DNA from: Pseudomonadota bacterium
GTDB lineage: Bacteria > Desulfobacterota > Desulfarculia > Desulfarculales > Desulfarculaceae
Assembly (NCBI GenBank): GCA_018896025.1
Contig: JAHIND010000010.1
Location: 62,001-126,000 of the forward strand
DNA length: 64,000 bases
Reading direction: 5' to 3'
Shown here in pieces: positions 42,138-57,150 of the stretch; position 1 is the stretch's first letter, and each line of letters begins with the position of its first letter. A program made the position numbers and the translations under genes. Below the pieces are notes generated by a model that was not told the DNA's origin, ran no database searches, and saw only the letters and a list, made by a program, of their open reading frames with translations.

Positions 42138-42748
42138 TTGGCCGATTACTGGGACCATGGACCGCTTTTGGTTCTGGGACTGGGCAATCCGGGATCTCAA
42201 TACCAGGGAACCCGGCACAACGTGGGATTCGCGGTCACCAGCGAGCTGGCCCAGCGCCATGGACTGTCTTTGGGGCGCGGCGGGCACCGCAGCCTCTGGG
42301 GACAGGGCCGGGTGGCCGGCCGCACGGTGATAATGGCCCAGCCGCAGACTTTCATGAACCTGAGCGGCGAGGCGGCCCAGAGCCTGCTTGGCTACTTCGA
42401 TTTGCAGCCCGGCCGGCTCATCGCGGTGCACGACGATTTGGATTTGCCCTTGGGGAGGCTCAAGGTCTCTCTGGGAGGAGGGGCGGGAGGTCACAAGGGT
42501 GTGGCCTCGATAATCCAGCGGACCGGCAGCCCGGATTTCGTTCGCCTAAAGGTGGGCATTGGGCGCCCCCGCTACGAGGAGCCGATCGAAAAATTTGTGC
42601 TGAGCGGTTTTTACGCCGACCAGCGGCAGTTGGCAGAAAATATGGTGCTGGCCGCGGTGGATTGCCTGGAGGTAATTCTATCCGAAGGGCCCCCGGCGGC
42701 CATGCAGAGATTCCACCGACCTTTAAGTAATGAGGAGGTAGAGGGGTA

Positions 42749-42749
<1 letters not shown>
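42138..42749 (+). CDS. pth: peptidyl-tRNA hydrolase
   Basis: A 203-residue enzyme that releases tRNA from stalled peptidyl-tRNA. The motifs [22 protein letters not shown] (Asn and catalytic His), [14 protein letters not shown] and [14 protein letters not shown] are all intact. The start is a TTG at 42138, 6 bp after rplY, chosen because it is the only start codon near the first strand. Its stop overlaps the hppA start region by one base. Confidence 0.93.
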
Positions 42750-44878
<2,129 letters not shown>

Positions 44879-44903
44879 GCGCCAAGCGTTCCCAAAAAAT
44901 CGG

Positions 44904-44937
44904 GACCGGCCCTCCTGGGCCGGTCCCTTTTTTTGCC
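44904..44937 (+). terminator. terminator of the prs/rplY/pth/hppA region
   Basis: A perfect 11-bp stem GGGACCGGCCC with its complement, CTCCTG-type loop and seven T. The rest of the 309-bp gap to carD (44938-45103) shows no gene. Confidence 0.95.
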
Positions 44938-45103
44938 CTTTGCCCACCAAGCCAGAATATTTCATTACTGTGCCGGTCCGGCTACAAACTGAATCCCGAT
45001 ATCGCCGACACTCCCCCGAAAAATGCTAATTCGTTCCCTTTTGCCGTCCATTTTTCATGAAATATCCTGGCTGGTTGGAGCCCATGGTTAGTCCGAATAA
45101 GCT

Positions 45104-45131
45104 TGACAGAAAAGCGCAGCCTGATATAATA
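45104..45131 (+). promoter_or_regulatory. consensus sigma70 promoter of carD
   Basis: TTGACA (45104-45109), 16-bp spacer, TATAAT (45126-45131): both boxes are perfect consensus. The transcript would start near 45138. Confidence 0.85.
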
Positions 45132-45187
45132 ACAATTCGTACAGGTTACACAACCTACCGCATCTTACCGATCCTCAGGAGCGCATT

Positions 45188-45670
45188 TTGTTCAAAAAAG
45201 GACAACTAGCGGTCTACCCCGCGCATGGGGTAGGGGTCATCGAGTCCGAGGAAGAGAAACATATCGGCGGTCTGGCGCAACGTTTTTATATCCTGCGCAT
45301 CCTGGAAAACGACATGATTATCATGATCCCCACCGACAACGCCGACACGGTGGGACTCAGGCCGGTGATCGACCAGCACCAAGTTTCCCAGGTTTACTCC
45401 ATCCTCAAGGACCGCGACGTCATAATCGAAAACCAGACCTGGAACCGCCGCTACCGCGACTACATGAAGAAGATCAAGACCGGTTCGGTCTTTGAAGTGG
45501 CCGAGGTGCTCAGGGACCTTTTTCTGCTCAAGCTGGACAAGGAACTCTCCTTTGGCGAGCGCAAGATGCTCGACACCGCGCGCGGCCTCTTGGTGAAGGA
45601 GCTTTCCATAGCCCGCCAAGCCAAGGAAGAGGATATCGAAGCCGAGGTGGAGAAGATCTTCCACGCCTGA
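45188..45670 (+). CDS. carD: CarD/CdnL-type RNA polymerase-binding regulator
   Basis: A 160-residue protein. The N-terminal Tudor-like RNA polymerase-interaction domain (FKKGQLAVYPAHGVGVIE, to about residue 60) is followed by a helical DNA-binding domain (LFLLKLDKELSFGERKML). Such proteins stabilise open complexes at rRNA and housekeeping promoters. The start is a TTG at 45188 with CAGGAG 8 bp upstream; no ATG is available near the conserved N terminus. It has its own consensus promoter and terminator. Confidence 0.93.
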   Translation: MFKKGQLAVYPAHGVGVIESEEEKHIGGLAQRFYILRILENDMIIMIPTDNADTVGLRPVIDQHQVSQVYSILKDRDVIIENQTWNRRYRDYMKKIKTGSVFEVAEVLRDLFLLKLDKELSFGERKMLDTARGLLVKELSIARQAKEEDIEAEVEKIFHA

Positions 45671-45696
45671 TGGCCCCCCTCGCCCAAAAATTTTAC

Positions 45697-45730
45697 GCCC
45701 CGGCCGCTCCGTTGGCGGCGGGGGTTTTTT
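45697..45730 (+). terminator. terminator after carD
   Basis: A CCCC-GCCGC / GCGGC-GGGG stem with one bulged G and a 7-nt loop, then TTTTTT. Confidence 0.85.
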
Positions 45731-45737
45731 AATCGCC

Positions 45738-46694
45738 ATGAAAGAACACCGCTTAGAAGTTCCTTCCCAGTCCGCGGGCCAACGCCTGGACGCCCTGGTG
45801 GCCGAGCTTATGGGCCCCGAGTTGTCACGGGCCCAGGTGCAGCGTCTGCTCAAGGAGGGCCGGGTCACCCTGGAGGGCCGCCCGGTCCGGGCCTCGGCCA
45901 AGGTGCAGGCCGGCCAGTCCATCGTGGTTGAGGTGCCCGAGCCCGAGCCCCTGGAGCTGGCCCCCGAGGACCAGGGCCTGTGGGTGCTCTACGAGGACGC
46001 GGAGCTCATCGTGGTCAACAAGGCTCCGGGCGTGGTGGTGCACCCGGCGGCGGGGCACACCGACGGCACCCTGGTGGCCGGTCTGCTGCATCACTGCGGC
46101 GACCTGAGCGGCATCGGGGGCAAGCTTAGGCCGGGCATCGTGCACCGCCTGGACAAGGACACCTCCGGGGCCCTGGTGGCCGCCAAGAGCGAGGCCGCCC
46201 ACCGGGGGCTGGTGGCCGCCTTTGCCTCGGGCCGGGTGGACAAGACCTACCTGGCCCTGGTGCACGGCCGCCCTCCCCTCAACGGCGAGGCCTCCAGCCC
46301 CATAGGCCGCCACCCGGTGGATCGCAAGCGCATGTCCACCCACGCCCTCCACGGCAAAAGCGCCCTGAGCCGCTGGCGGGTCACCCGGCGCTTCGGCCAG
46401 GAGGCCAGCCTGCTCAGGGTGAACATCTTCACCGGGCGCACCCACCAGATCAGGGTGCATTTGTTCGAGTCCGGCTTCCCGGTGTGCGGCGATCGCACCT
46501 ACGGCGGACGCCGGGCCCGGACCGGGCTGCCGGGCCAAGCGGGCCAAGCCCTCAAGGCCGCGGGGCGCCAGATGCTGCACGCGACCCAGTTGTCTTTCGA
46601 CCACCCGGTGACCGGCCAGCGGGTGGAGGTGACCGCTCCCCTGCCCGACGACTTCCGGGCGGTGCTCAGGGCCTTGGAGGCGGATTATGCTTAA
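45738..46694 (+). CDS. rluD: 23S rRNA pseudouridine synthase, RluD family
   Basis: A 318-residue protein with an N-terminal S4 RNA-binding domain (about 12-75, RLDALVAELM and RVQRLLKEGRV-like) and the pseudouridine synthase domain with HRLDKDTSG (catalytic Asp, about residue 140) and GRTHQIRVH. Likely modifies helix 69 or a related site of 23S rRNA. It is followed by coaE with an 8-bp overlap. Confidence 0.9.
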   Translation: MKEHRLEVPSQSAGQRLDALVAELMGPELSRAQVQRLLKEGRVTLEGRPVRASAKVQAGQSIVVEVPEPEPLELAPEDQGLWVLYEDAELIVVNKAPGVVVHPAAGHTDGTLVAGLLHHCGDLSGIGGKLRPGIVHRLDKDTSGALVAAKSEAAHRGLVAAFASGRVDKTYLALVHGRPPLNGEASSPIGRHPVDRKRMSTHALHGKSALSRWRVTRRFGQEASLLRVNIFTGRTHQIRVHLFESGFPVCGDRTYGGRRARTGLPGQAGQALKAAGRQMLHATQLSFDHPVTGQRVEVTAPLPDDFRAVLRALEADYA

Positions 46695-47310
46695 AGTGGG
46701 GCTGACCGGAGGCATTGCCAGCGGCAAATCCACGGTGGACCGCATGCTGGTGGAACTGGGGGCCCATCTGGTGGACACCGACCAGTTGGCCCGCCAGGTG
46801 GTGGAGCCCGGCTCCCCGGCCCTGGCCGAGATCGCCCAGGCCTTCGGCCCGGAGATGATCACCGCCGACGGCAACCTGGACCGGCCGCGCATGCGCGCCC
46901 TGGCCTTTGGCGACGACCAGACCAGGGCCAGGCTCAACGCCATCGTGCACCCGCGCATCAACCAGATGGTGGCCGCGGAGCTGGCCCGCCTGGCCGCGGA
47001 TGCCCCCCAGGGGGTGGCCATCGTGGACGTGCCGCTGTTGTTCGAGACCGGCGGGGAGAAGCGCTTTGACTGCACCGTGCTGGTCTACGTGCCCGAACCG
47101 GTGCAACTGCAGCGGCTCATGGACAGGGACCATTGCGGAGCCCAGGCCGCCCAAGAAGCCCTTAAGACCCAGATGCCCTTGGAAAATAAGAAGAAAAAGG
47201 CCGATTTTTTAGTTGACAACTCCGGTGGGCTGGACGAAACTCTCAAACAGGTGCAGCGCCTTTGGCAAGACTTGTTGGGCAAAGCCCGCTCCACCCAACC
47301 CCGGTCATAA
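46687..47310 (+). CDS. coaE: dephospho-CoA kinase
   Basis: The 207-residue P-loop kinase performs the last step of CoA synthesis. Walker A is GLTGGIASGKST (residues 5-16), followed by DTDQLARQV and the VDVPLLFETGGE lid region. The start overlaps the end of rluD by 8 bp, so the two are translationally coupled. Confidence 0.95.
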   Translation: MLKVGLTGGIASGKSTVDRMLVELGAHLVDTDQLARQVVEPGSPALAEIAQAFGPEMITADGNLDRPRMRALAFGDDQTRARLNAIVHPRINQMVAAELARLAADAPQGVAIVDVPLLFETGGEKRFDCTVLVYVPEPVQLQRLMDRDHCGAQAAQEALKTQMPLENKKKKADFLVDNSGGLDETLKQVQRLWQDLLGKARSTQPRS

Positions 47311-47554
47311 TCGACTCCCGGAAAGATTTCACCCTACCTGCGAGTCCTTAAGTCATGAAGGTGTGCGGTGCGTCCGGGGCTCAGCGTCAAAAGCCCATAG
47401 TCCGAGCACGCAACCGGCATAGCAAGTAAAAAACAGATAACGCCCTTAGCGGCACCGATCTCCGGCGTACACTCCTGTCTCTGCGCCCACCGCTCAAGGG
47501 CCGCCCCAGGCGGCTACCCCGCCGAGGCAATCAAACTCAAGCAGCGAAAGATCA
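47311..47554 (+). other. 244-bp rho upstream region, no gene seen
   Basis: The stretch is GC-rich and lacks a supported frame, a T-tract terminator or a clear promoter. rho is commonly autoregulated through its leader in bacteria, so an attenuation leader is possible, but nothing diagnostic is visible. Confidence 0.3.
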
Positions 47555-48964
<1,410 letters not shown>

Positions 48965-49010
48965 AACCGGCTCCAGGCCCCCCAAGGGCCTGGGAGCCAA
49001 GCGCCGCAAG

Positions 49011-49038
49011 TTGCAAAAAAAGCGGCGAGCGTTATACT
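49011..49038 (+). promoter_or_regulatory. promoter of rpmE
   Basis: TTGCAA (49011-49016), 16-bp spacer and TATACT (49033-49038) lie 37 bp before rpmE. A GGCTCC..GGAGCC hairpin without T-tract (48970-48998) follows rho. Confidence 0.6.
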
Positions 49039-49075
49039 TTGATGCCTTAAAGATTAAACGCCCGAGGAGGCGGAA

Positions 49076-49360
49076 ATGAAAAGCGATATACATCCTAAGT
49101 TCAAAGAGGTGACCGTGCGTTGCGCCTGCGGCAACGAGTTCACCTCCGGTTCCACCAAGGACGAGATCCGCGTGGAGATCTGCTCGGCCTGCCACCCCTT
49201 CTTCACCGGCAAGCAAAAGCTGGTGGACAGCGCGGGCCGCGTGGAGCGCTTCTACAAGAAGTACTCCCACATTGAGCAATACGCGGGCAAGGCGGCCGAG
49301 ATGGAAGCCGAGCGTTTGGCCCAGGCGGAAGCCAAGGCCAAGACCAAGGACGAGGAGTAG
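49076..49360 (+). CDS. rpmE: large ribosomal subunit protein bL31, zinc-binding type
   Basis: A 94-residue protein with the four zinc cysteines (RCACGN and EICSACHPF) of the C+ type L31, the [17 protein letters not shown] core, and an Ala/Glu/Lys-rich extension of about 25 residues. The ATG at 49076 follows GAGGAGG. First gene of the rpmE-DUF1385-prfA-prmC-murA cluster. Confidence 0.95.
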   Translation: MKSDIHPKFKEVTVRCACGNEFTSGSTKDEIRVEICSACHPFFTGKQKLVDSAGRVERFYKKYSHIEQYAGKAAEMEAERLAQAEAKAKTKDEE

Positions 49361-49381
49361 CCGGCAGCCGGAGGCGATACC

Positions 49382-50320
49382 ATGAATCCGGCCAATGTGG
49401 GCGGCCAGGCGGTAATCGAGGGGGTTATGATGAAGGCCCCCTCGCGCCTTTGCGTGGCCGTGCGCCGTCCATCCGGCGAAATTCTGGTAAAGAACGACCC
49501 TCTGCGCTCGCTGACCTCCCGCTGGCCCATGCTGGGCTGGCCCTTTTTGCGCGGCCCGGTGATCCTGGGCGAGACCCTGGTGCAGGGCATGAAGGCCCTG
49601 TCCTTCTCGGCTCAGCAGGCCCTGGAAGAAGAAGGCGAAGAGTTGGGCTCCTGGGCCCTGCTACTCACCCTGCTGGTGGCCATAGGCGCCGGTCTGGGTC
49701 TGTTCGTGGCCCTGCCCCACCTGTTGTCCCTGGCCCTGGGCCGGGTGGTGCCCGGCGGGTACGACACCCACAGCTTCTGGTTCCACGCGGTGGACGGCAT
49801 CATCAAGGTGGCCATCTTCGGGACCTATCTGTGGCTCATCTCCTTGATGCGCGACATCAGGCGGGTGTTCGAGTACCACGGCGCCGAGCACAAGGCCATC
49901 TTTTGCTACGAATCCGGCGGGGAGCTTTGCGTGGAAGCGGCGCGGGGCTATCCCCGGCTGCATCCCCGTTGCGGCACCGCCTTTTTGCTGGTGGTCCTGG
50001 CCGTGTCCATCCTGGTCTTCGCGGTGGCCCTGCCCTTTTTGCCCCGCCTGGCCGAAAACGGATGGCTGAACCAGGCCTTATTGATCGGCCTCAAGATACT
50101 TCTCATGCTGCCCATTGCCGGGGCCTCCTACGAGATCATCCGCCTGGCCGGCAAAAAGCAGGGACGCGGCTTCTGGGGGGCCCTGATTTGGCCCGGCCTG
50201 CAACTGCAGCGCCTCACCACCCGCGAGCCCAGCGACGACCAGATCGAGATCGCATTGGCCGCCCTCAAGGCCGCCACCGCAACTTCCCATGACGAGGGGC
50301 CGAGCATCTGCGTGCTTTAG
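49382..50320 (+). CDS. DUF1385 family membrane protein
   Basis: The 312-residue protein shows the conserved N terminus [15 protein letters not shown] and the [13 protein letters not shown] signature of DUF1385, with about four membrane helices (about 97-120, 138-160, 203-225, 235-255). Its biochemical role is unknown; the family almost always sits next to rpmE and prfA. It overlaps nothing but starts 21 bp after rpmE and ends just before prfA. Confidence 0.88.
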   Translation: MNPANVGGQAVIEGVMMKAPSRLCVAVRRPSGEILVKNDPLRSLTSRWPMLGWPFLRGPVILGETLVQGMKALSFSAQQALEEEGEELGSWALLLTLLVAIGAGLGLFVALPHLLSLALGRVVPGGYDTHSFWFHAVDGIIKVAIFGTYLWLISLMRDIRRVFEYHGAEHKAIFCYESGGELCVEAARGYPRLHPRCGTAFLLVVLAVSILVFAVALPFLPRLAENGWLNQALLIGLKILLMLPIAGASYEIIRLAGKKQGRGFWGALIWPGLQLQRLTTREPSDDQIEIALAALKAATATSHDEGPSICVL

Positions 50321-50364
50321 CCCGCATGTTTCATGTGGGCTACCCCCCCGGAGCCAAAAAAACC

Positions 50365-51459
50365 ATGCCCTACCTGGACCCCGAATTGAAGAAAAAGCTC
50401 CATGGTGTGGAGCGGCACTATCAAGCCCTGGAGCGCAGCCTGGCCGATCCCGAGGTGCTGGGCGACAACGAGCGCTACCAAAAGGTGGCCAAGGAACGCT
50501 CCGACCTGTCGCAAACCGTGGAGGTGTTCCGCCAGATCAGCAAACTGGAAGACGACATCGAGACCAATAACGAGTTGTTGGACGACCAGGACGACGAACT
50601 GGCGGACATGGCCAGGGACGAGATCGACGCGGCCGAAGAGAAGCTCCCGGAGCTGATCGAGCGGCTGCGCTTTTTGATGCTGCCCAAGGACCCCAACGAC
50701 GACAAGAACGTCATTCTGGAGATCCGGGCGGGCACCGGCGGAGAAGAGGCCTCCCTGTTCGCGGCCGACCTTTTGCGCATGTACCTGCGCTACGCCGAAC
50801 TCCAGAACTGGAAGCACGAGACCATGGACTCCCACCCCACTGACTCCGGCGGGTTCAAGGAGGTCATCGTGCTGATCAACGGCAAGGGGGCCTACAGCCG
50901 CCTCAAGTACGAATCCGGGGTGCACCGCGTGCAGCGGGTGCCCGCCACCGAGAGCCAGGGACGCATCCACACCTCGGCGGTGACCGTGGCGGTGATGCCC
51001 GAGGCCGAGGACGTGGAGCTGGACATCAACCCCGAGGACCTGAGGATCGACGTTTTCCGCTCCTCGGGCCCCGGCGGACAGCACGTCAACAAGACCGAGA
51101 GCGCGGTGCGCATCACCCACCTCCCCAGCGGAGTAGTGGTCTCCTGCCAGGACGAGAAGAGCCAGCACAAGAACAAGGCCAAGGCCATGAAGGTGCTCCG
51201 GGCCCGCATTTTCGATCAGATGCTGGCCGACCAGGCCGCCGAGCAGGCCGCCACCCGCCGCTCCATGGTGGGCAGTGGTGACCGCTCCGAGCGCATCCGC
51301 ACCTACAACTTCCCCCAGAACCGGGTCACCGACCACCGGGCCAACCTGACCGTGTACAAGCTGGAGATGCTGTTGGCCGGTGAGTTGGACCACCTGCTCC
51401 CCGAATTGATCCAACAGTTCCAGGCCGAGGCGCTCAAGGCCGAGGCCGACGCGGCCTAA
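50365..51459 (+). CDS. prfA: peptide chain release factor 1
   Basis: The 364-residue factor reads UAA/UAG: the PAT tripeptide codon-recognition motif lies in RVPATESQG and the catalytic GGQ in [10 protein letters not shown] (about residues 237-239). An in-frame ATG at 50326 would add 13 residues; the ATG at 50365 places the N-terminal helix as in homologues and has CGGAG upstream. PrmC, encoded next, methylates the GGQ glutamine. Confidence 0.95.
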   Translation: MPYLDPELKKKLHGVERHYQALERSLADPEVLGDNERYQKVAKERSDLSQTVEVFRQISKLEDDIETNNELLDDQDDELADMARDEIDAAEEKLPELIERLRFLMLPKDPNDDKNVILEIRAGTGGEEASLFAADLLRMYLRYAELQNWKHETMDSHPTDSGGFKEVIVLINGKGAYSRLKYESGVHRVQRVPATESQGRIHTSAVTVAVMPEAEDVELDINPEDLRIDVFRSSGPGGQHVNKTESAVRITHLPSGVVVSCQDEKSQHKNKAKAMKVLRARIFDQMLADQAAEQAATRRSMVGSGDRSERIRTYNFPQNRVTDHRANLTVYKLEMLLAGELDHLLPELIQQFQAEALKAEADAA

Positions 51460-51462
51460 AAA

Positions 51463-52330
51463 TTGTCCGATACCTGGACCGTCGGCCGCCTGATCCCCTG
51501 GGCGGCCGAATATCTTGGCGGCCACGGCGTGGACTCCCCGCGCCTGTGCGGCGAGTTGCTCCTGTCCCATGTGTTGGGGTGCAGCCGCCTGGAGCTTTAT
51601 CTGCGCTTTGAGCAGCCGCTCAGCCCCGAGGAGCTGGCCGCCTTCAAGGCAATGATCATCAGGCGCAAGAGCCGGGAGCCGGTGGACTACATCCTGGGCA
51701 ACCGGGAGTTCTACGGCCTGGAGTTTTCGGTGGGCCCTGGGGTGTTGGTGCCCCGGCCGGAGACCGAACACCTGGTGGAGGAGGCCCTGGCCCGCCTGGA
51801 GGGTCTGGAGACTCCCCGCGTCCTGGACCTGTGCACCGGCAGCGGGGCGGTGGCCCTGACCCTGGCCCACGAGCGGCCCGACGCCGAGGTGACCGGTTGC
51901 GATATTTCTCCCGAGGCCTTGACCTGGGCCCGGCGCAATGCCCACAATCTTGGTCTACAGGAGCGGGTGCGCTGGCTGCAGGGCGACCTTTGGGAGCCGG
52001 TGGCCGCGGGTAGCGGCTTTTTCGATGTAATCACCGCCAACCCGCCCTACGTGACCACGGCGGAAATGGCTGAGCTGCCACCCGAGGTGGGTCAGTTCGA
52101 GCCCCGCCTGGCCCTGGAGGGCGGCGAGGACGGCCTGGACATAGTGCGCTCCATCATCGCCGGGGCCGGAGCCCATCTGAGGCCCCTGGGCTGGCTCTTG
52201 GTGGAGTTGGGGGCGGGGCAAGCCGCCCAGGCCGCCCGCTTGGCCCAGGCCTCAGGGGCCTTTGCCGAGGTCAGCCTGGTAAAGGACCTGGCGGGCATAG
52301 AGCGGGTGCTGGTCTGCGAACGGAAGGATT

Positions 52331-52338
<8 letters not shown>
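51463..52338 (+). CDS. prmC: release factor glutamine methyltransferase
   Basis: A 291-residue enzyme with an N-terminal helical domain that contacts the release factor and a Rossmann methyltransferase domain: LDLCTGSGAVALTLA (SAM) and the NPPY motif in ITANPPYVTT, which flips glutamine. The start is a TTG at 51463, 3 bp after prfA. Its end overlaps murA by 8 bp. Confidence 0.95.
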
Positions 52339-53602
<1,264 letters not shown>

Positions 53603-53659
53603 GCCCACCCGCTTTTCCCAGGCCCACCCGGGCCGCCCGATGTTCTACAATAGGCCCCC

Positions 53660-56092
53660 ATGAGCCGGTTGCATCCCCTGATCCTGCCCGCCACCGCCCT
53701 CATGGGGGGTATTTTTTTGACCGCGTGGCTGGGGCCGTGGCCGGTCTGGCCCCTGTTGGCCGGAGCCGCCCTGGTTCTGGCCGTGGCCTTGGGGCGAGGC
53801 CTGGCGGGCAAGGGCATCAGCCCGGCTCTGCTGGCCCTGGCCTGCCTCTTGGCCGGGGCCGGGCTTCTTTCCCTGGAGCGCTCCGCCACCCTTCCCTCTG
53901 ACCACCTTTCCCACCTGGCCGACGGCAAGACCCACCGCATCGAGGCCATCGCCCTTTCCCCGGCCCAGCCCGGCGGCCGGGGCGTGCGCCTCATGTCCCA
54001 GGCGCTGCGCCTAGACGGCAGGCCGGTGAGCGGCCTGCTGCGCCTGTCCCTGGCCCCGGAGCTGACCCCGCCCCCGGCGGGCAGCCGCTTTGCCATGCGG
54101 GCCAGCCTGCGCCCGGTTACCAGCCTGGCCAACCCCGGCGGCTTTGACTACGCCCAGTTCATGGCCAGCCAGGGCATCTACGCACAGGCCTATGCCGGGC
54201 GCTCGGCCCAACTGACGGTGCTGGGAGCCGCCGACCTGCCCTGGCCCCGCGCCTGGCTCCTGGCCGCCCGCCAACGCCTGGCCTGGCAGATCGAGGCACT
54301 GCCGGAATCGCAAGGTCGGGAGCTGCTGCGCGCCCTGATCCTGGGGCAGCGAGGCGGTCTTAGCGGGGAGGTGCGCGAGGCCTTTGGGGTCACCGGCGCG
54401 GCCCATCTGCTGGCCATCAGCGGGCTGCACATCGGCCTGGTGTGGGGCCTGGCCTATGCCCTGCTGCGCTGGGCCCTGGCCGCCTGGCCCGGCTTGGCCT
54501 TGCGCTGGCCGGTGCTCAAGCTGGCCGCCGCCCTGGCCCTGCTGCCCGCCGCGGGCTATGCCGCCCTGGCCGGGGGCTCCACCCCCACCCTGCGGGCCTT
54601 GGTGATGATTACCTGCCTGGTGGCCGCCCTGTGGGCTTCGCGGCCCTATCGCCCCTCGGGAGGCCTGGCCTTGGCCGCCCTGGTCATCGGCCTGCTGTGG
54701 CCCGAGTCTCCGCTGACTCTCAGCTTCCAGATGTCCTTCGTGGCCGTGGCCGCCATTCTCCTGGCCGCCGCACCCCTGGCCCGTTGGCTGCGGGGCCTGG
54801 CCCCCGGCCCGCGCCTGGCCGGGGCGGTGCTGGGCTGGCTGGGCCTCAGCGGGGTGGTGGGCCTGGCGGTGTGGCCCCTGGCGGTGCAGAACTTCCACCA
54901 GCTCCCGGTATACTCCCTGCCCGCCAACGCCCTCTTGATCCCCCTGGTGGCCATGCTCACCTTGCCCCTGGCTCTCATTGCCGCCGGGGTGGGCTTGCTC
55001 TGGAGCGCCGGAGGCCAGGCCCTTTTCAGCCTGGCCGCCTGGCCCGCCGAGGGCGCGGTGCACCTGGTGCTGTGGCTGGCCGGCCTGCCCGGCGCGGTGC
55101 GCTATTTGGCCGGGCCGGGCCCCTGGGCCGCGCTCATGTTTTATGCCGGGGCCCTGGCCGCCCTCACCCTGCCCAAGCGCTGGGCCTGGGTCCTGGGGGC
55201 CGGGCTGGGCGCGGCCGGGCTGGTGCTGTGGCTGGGCCTCAGTGGCCCGCCCCCGGCCGACGGCAAGCTCAGGGCCTGGGTTTTGGACGTGGGCCAAGGC
55301 TCGGCCACCGTCGCGCGCCTGCCCCAGGGACAGGTGATGGTGATCGACGGCGGCGGCTGGGGTGGCAGCGACTTCGACTTCGGACGCCAGGTGTTGGCCC
55401 CCTTTCTGTGGGGCATGGGCTTTAGCAAGGTGGAGGTGGTGGCCTGCTCCCACCGCGACGCGGACCACGCCGGGGGCCTGCCCTTCCTGGCCCGCTGGTT
55501 CTCCCCCCGCCAGGTCTGGACCAACGGCGAGGCCGGGGAAGGCGGCTGGTACGCCGGGCTGCTGGCCACCGCCAAGGAGAAGGGCATACCCGTGCTGGGG
55601 CCTAAGGAGATCGCCCGAATGCGCGAGTTGGGCGGGGCCTCGCTGCGCCTGTTGTGGCCCCCGCCGAGGGCGGACCTGGCCGCCCTCAGCTCCAACGACC
55701 GCTCCCTGTGGCTGGGAGTGGGCCTGGGCGATTCCTGGCTGTGGCTGCCCGGCGACGGCGGTCCCAAGGTGGAAAAGGCGGTGACTCCGTTGCTGCCCAC
55801 GGGTGGCAGCCAGATCCTGGTGGGGCCGCACCACGGGGCCAAGAATTCGCTGACCCCCGCCCTGCTGGAGCGCATGCGGCCCCAGGCGGTGCTGTTCTCC
55901 TCGGGCTGCTGGGGCCGCTGGCCCTCACCCAGCCGCCAGGCCCAGGCCAGGGCCCACAAGGCCGGGGCCACGGTCTACGGCACCAACTGGCAGGGCTGCC
56001 TGGAGTTGACCAGCGGCGGCGAGGCCTGGCGCATCATGCCCACCCTGTCCCCGCCGCGCGATTGCCTGGCCCCCTGGCCGGGGCAAAAATAA
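53660..56092 (+). CDS. comEC: ComEC/Rec2 DNA-uptake channel protein
   Basis: An 810-residue membrane protein. It has an N-terminal helical pair and OB-like exported region (to about 220), the competence domain with about eight membrane helices (EAFGVTGAAHLLAISGLHIGLVWG at about 245), and a C-terminal metallo-beta-lactamase-like domain with SHRDADHAGG (about residue 598). It is the channel for transformation in other bacteria. The ATG at 53660 is 57 bp after murA. Natural competence of this organism is not shown by this gene alone. Confidence 0.93.
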   Translation: MSRLHPLILPATALMGGIFLTAWLGPWPVWPLLAGAALVLAVALGRGLAGKGISPALLALACLLAGAGLLSLERSATLPSDHLSHLADGKTHRIEAIALSPAQPGGRGVRLMSQALRLDGRPVSGLLRLSLAPELTPPPAGSRFAMRASLRPVTSLANPGGFDYAQFMASQGIYAQAYAGRSAQLTVLGAADLPWPRAWLLAARQRLAWQIEALPESQGRELLRALILGQRGGLSGEVREAFGVTGAAHLLAISGLHIGLVWGLAYALLRWALAAWPGLALRWPVLKLAAALALLPAAGYAALAGGSTPTLRALVMITCLVAALWASRPYRPSGGLALAALVIGLLWPESPLTLSFQMSFVAVAAILLAAAPLARWLRGLAPGPRLAGAVLGWLGLSGVVGLAVWPLAVQNFHQLPVYSLPANALLIPLVAMLTLPLALIAAGVGLLWSAGGQALFSLAAWPAEGAVHLVLWLAGLPGAVRYLAGPGPWAALMFYAGALAALTLPKRWAWVLGAGLGAAGLVLWLGLSGPPPADGKLRAWVLDVGQGSATVARLPQGQVMVIDGGGWGGSDFDFGRQVLAPFLWGMGFSKVEVVACSHRDADHAGGLPFLARWFSPRQVWTNGEAGEGGWYAGLLATAKEKGIPVLGPKEIARMRELGGASLRLLWPPPRADLAALSSNDRSLWLGVGLGDSWLWLPGDGGPKVEKAVTPLLPTGGSQILVGPHHGAKNSLTPALLERMRPQAVLFSSGCWGRWPSPSRQAQARAHKAGATVYGTNWQGCLELTSGGEAWRIMPTLSPPRDCLAPWPGQK

Positions 56093-56119
56093 ACCCGCTC
56101 CGCCGGGCGGCGAAGCGGG
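56087..56119 (-). terminator. terminator of the merR-type gene
   Basis: The CCCGCT-CGCC/GGCG-AGCGGG hairpin (56094-56119) is followed on the minus strand by TTTATTTTT. On the plus strand it also closes comEC but without a T-tract. Confidence 0.75.
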
Positions 56120-56143
56120 CCATCGGTCGCGGTAAGGCGGCGG

Positions 56144-56548
56144 CTAGCGCTGGGTCAGGCCGTCCACTAGCGACAGGGTGCGGCTCTGAATCTCCTTGAG
56201 GCGGTTCACCTGCTCTTCCAGGTTTTTCACCTTGAGGCGCAGGGCCGTCACCTCGGCCTGCAGGTCGCCCCCTTGGGGCGGGTCGCCGGGCCCCGCGCCG
56301 TCTCCGGCCAAAAACTTGCGGGCCTGGCGCAGGCTGAGCCCCTCGTCCTTGAGCAGGCGGCGCAGCTCGCCCAGCCTCCCCAGGGATTTCTGGCTGAACA
56401 GCCTGCGCCGTCCCGCCCCCCTGGTGATGCCCAGGTACTCCTCGAACTGTTGGTCGTAGTAGCGGATGGTGGCCGCCGGTATGCCCGTGCGCTCCACCAC
56501 CTCCTTGAGGCTCATCAGCCCCTTGTCCGCCCCTGCCGCCTGATCCAT
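56144..56548 (-). CDS. MerR-family transcriptional regulator
   Basis: A 134-residue protein with a MerR winged helix (KEVVERTGIPAATIRYYDQQ, residues 16-35) and the second-wing motif RLFSQKSLGRLGELRRLLKDEGLSLRQARKF-like helices, then a C-terminal leucine-rich coiled coil. No effector cysteines are seen. The ATG at 56548 with GGAGG upstream is chosen; the longer open frame is a shadow. Confidence 0.85.
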   Translation of the reverse strand: MDQAAGADKGLMSLKEVVERTGIPAATIRYYDQQFEEYLGITRGAGRRRLFSQKSLGRLGELRRLLKDEGLSLRQARKFLAGDGAGPGDPPQGGDLQAEVTALRLKVKNLEEQVNRLKEIQSRTLSLVDGLTQR

Positions 56549-56648
56549 GGCATCCTCCGCTGCATATCTTCCTATAGCACGCCGCCGGGCCGGGGGACAA
56601 GCAAAGCCCGCTGTGATATATTCTGGCACTTGAGGAATATGTATTTTT

Positions 56649-57149
56649 ATGTCCGCAACTAAGGCATTCAAACCCGCCCGTTTCAAGACCTGGGAGTGGT
56701 GGGCCCTGGCGCTCATCCTGGCCCTCAGTCTGGGTTTGGCCCTCAAGGGCTACTACCTGCGCGAGCCTCATCCGGTGCGGGTCTTCCTGGAGCGGGCCGA
56801 GATTATCGACCAGGCGGCGCGCCGCTTCGCCGCCGACCACGGCGGGGCCTTCCCGCCCGACGGCATCATCACCAGACGCCCCGCCGGGCTGGACGACAGC
56901 TACCTCCACTGGGACGCCCGTTGGCTCATCGATTTCGAAGCCGCGCCCAACGGCAAGGGCAGCCACTACGTGTGCCTGGAGTTCACCGGCCCCAACGGAC
57001 GCCACGAGTACCGCCGCCTGTGCGCCAACCCGGAGTACCGGCGGCGCTACGGCGAAGGCCAGCCCATCCCCGGCTACGAGAACCGCATCTGGGTCATCGC
57101 CGAAGAGGCCCGCATCTATCACCCCCCCAAGGACAAGGGCCGGCCCTAG
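56649..57149 (+). CDS. membrane-anchored hypothetical protein
   Basis: A 166-residue protein not recognised. One N-terminal membrane helix (about 18-38) is followed by a helix like that of pilin-type or type II secretion minor proteins (FLERAEIIDQAARRFAADHGG) and a soluble domain with two Cys. The extracytoplasmic placement is likely. The stop is 1 bp before the radical SAM gene, suggesting coexpression. Confidence 0.6.
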   Translation: MSATKAFKPARFKTWEWWALALILALSLGLALKGYYLREPHPVRVFLERAEIIDQAARRFAADHGGAFPPDGIITRRPAGLDDSYLHWDARWLIDFEAAPNGKGSHYVCLEFTGPNGRHEYRRLCANPEYRRRYGEGQPIPGYENRIWVIAEEARIYHPPKDKGRP

Positions 57150-57150
57150 G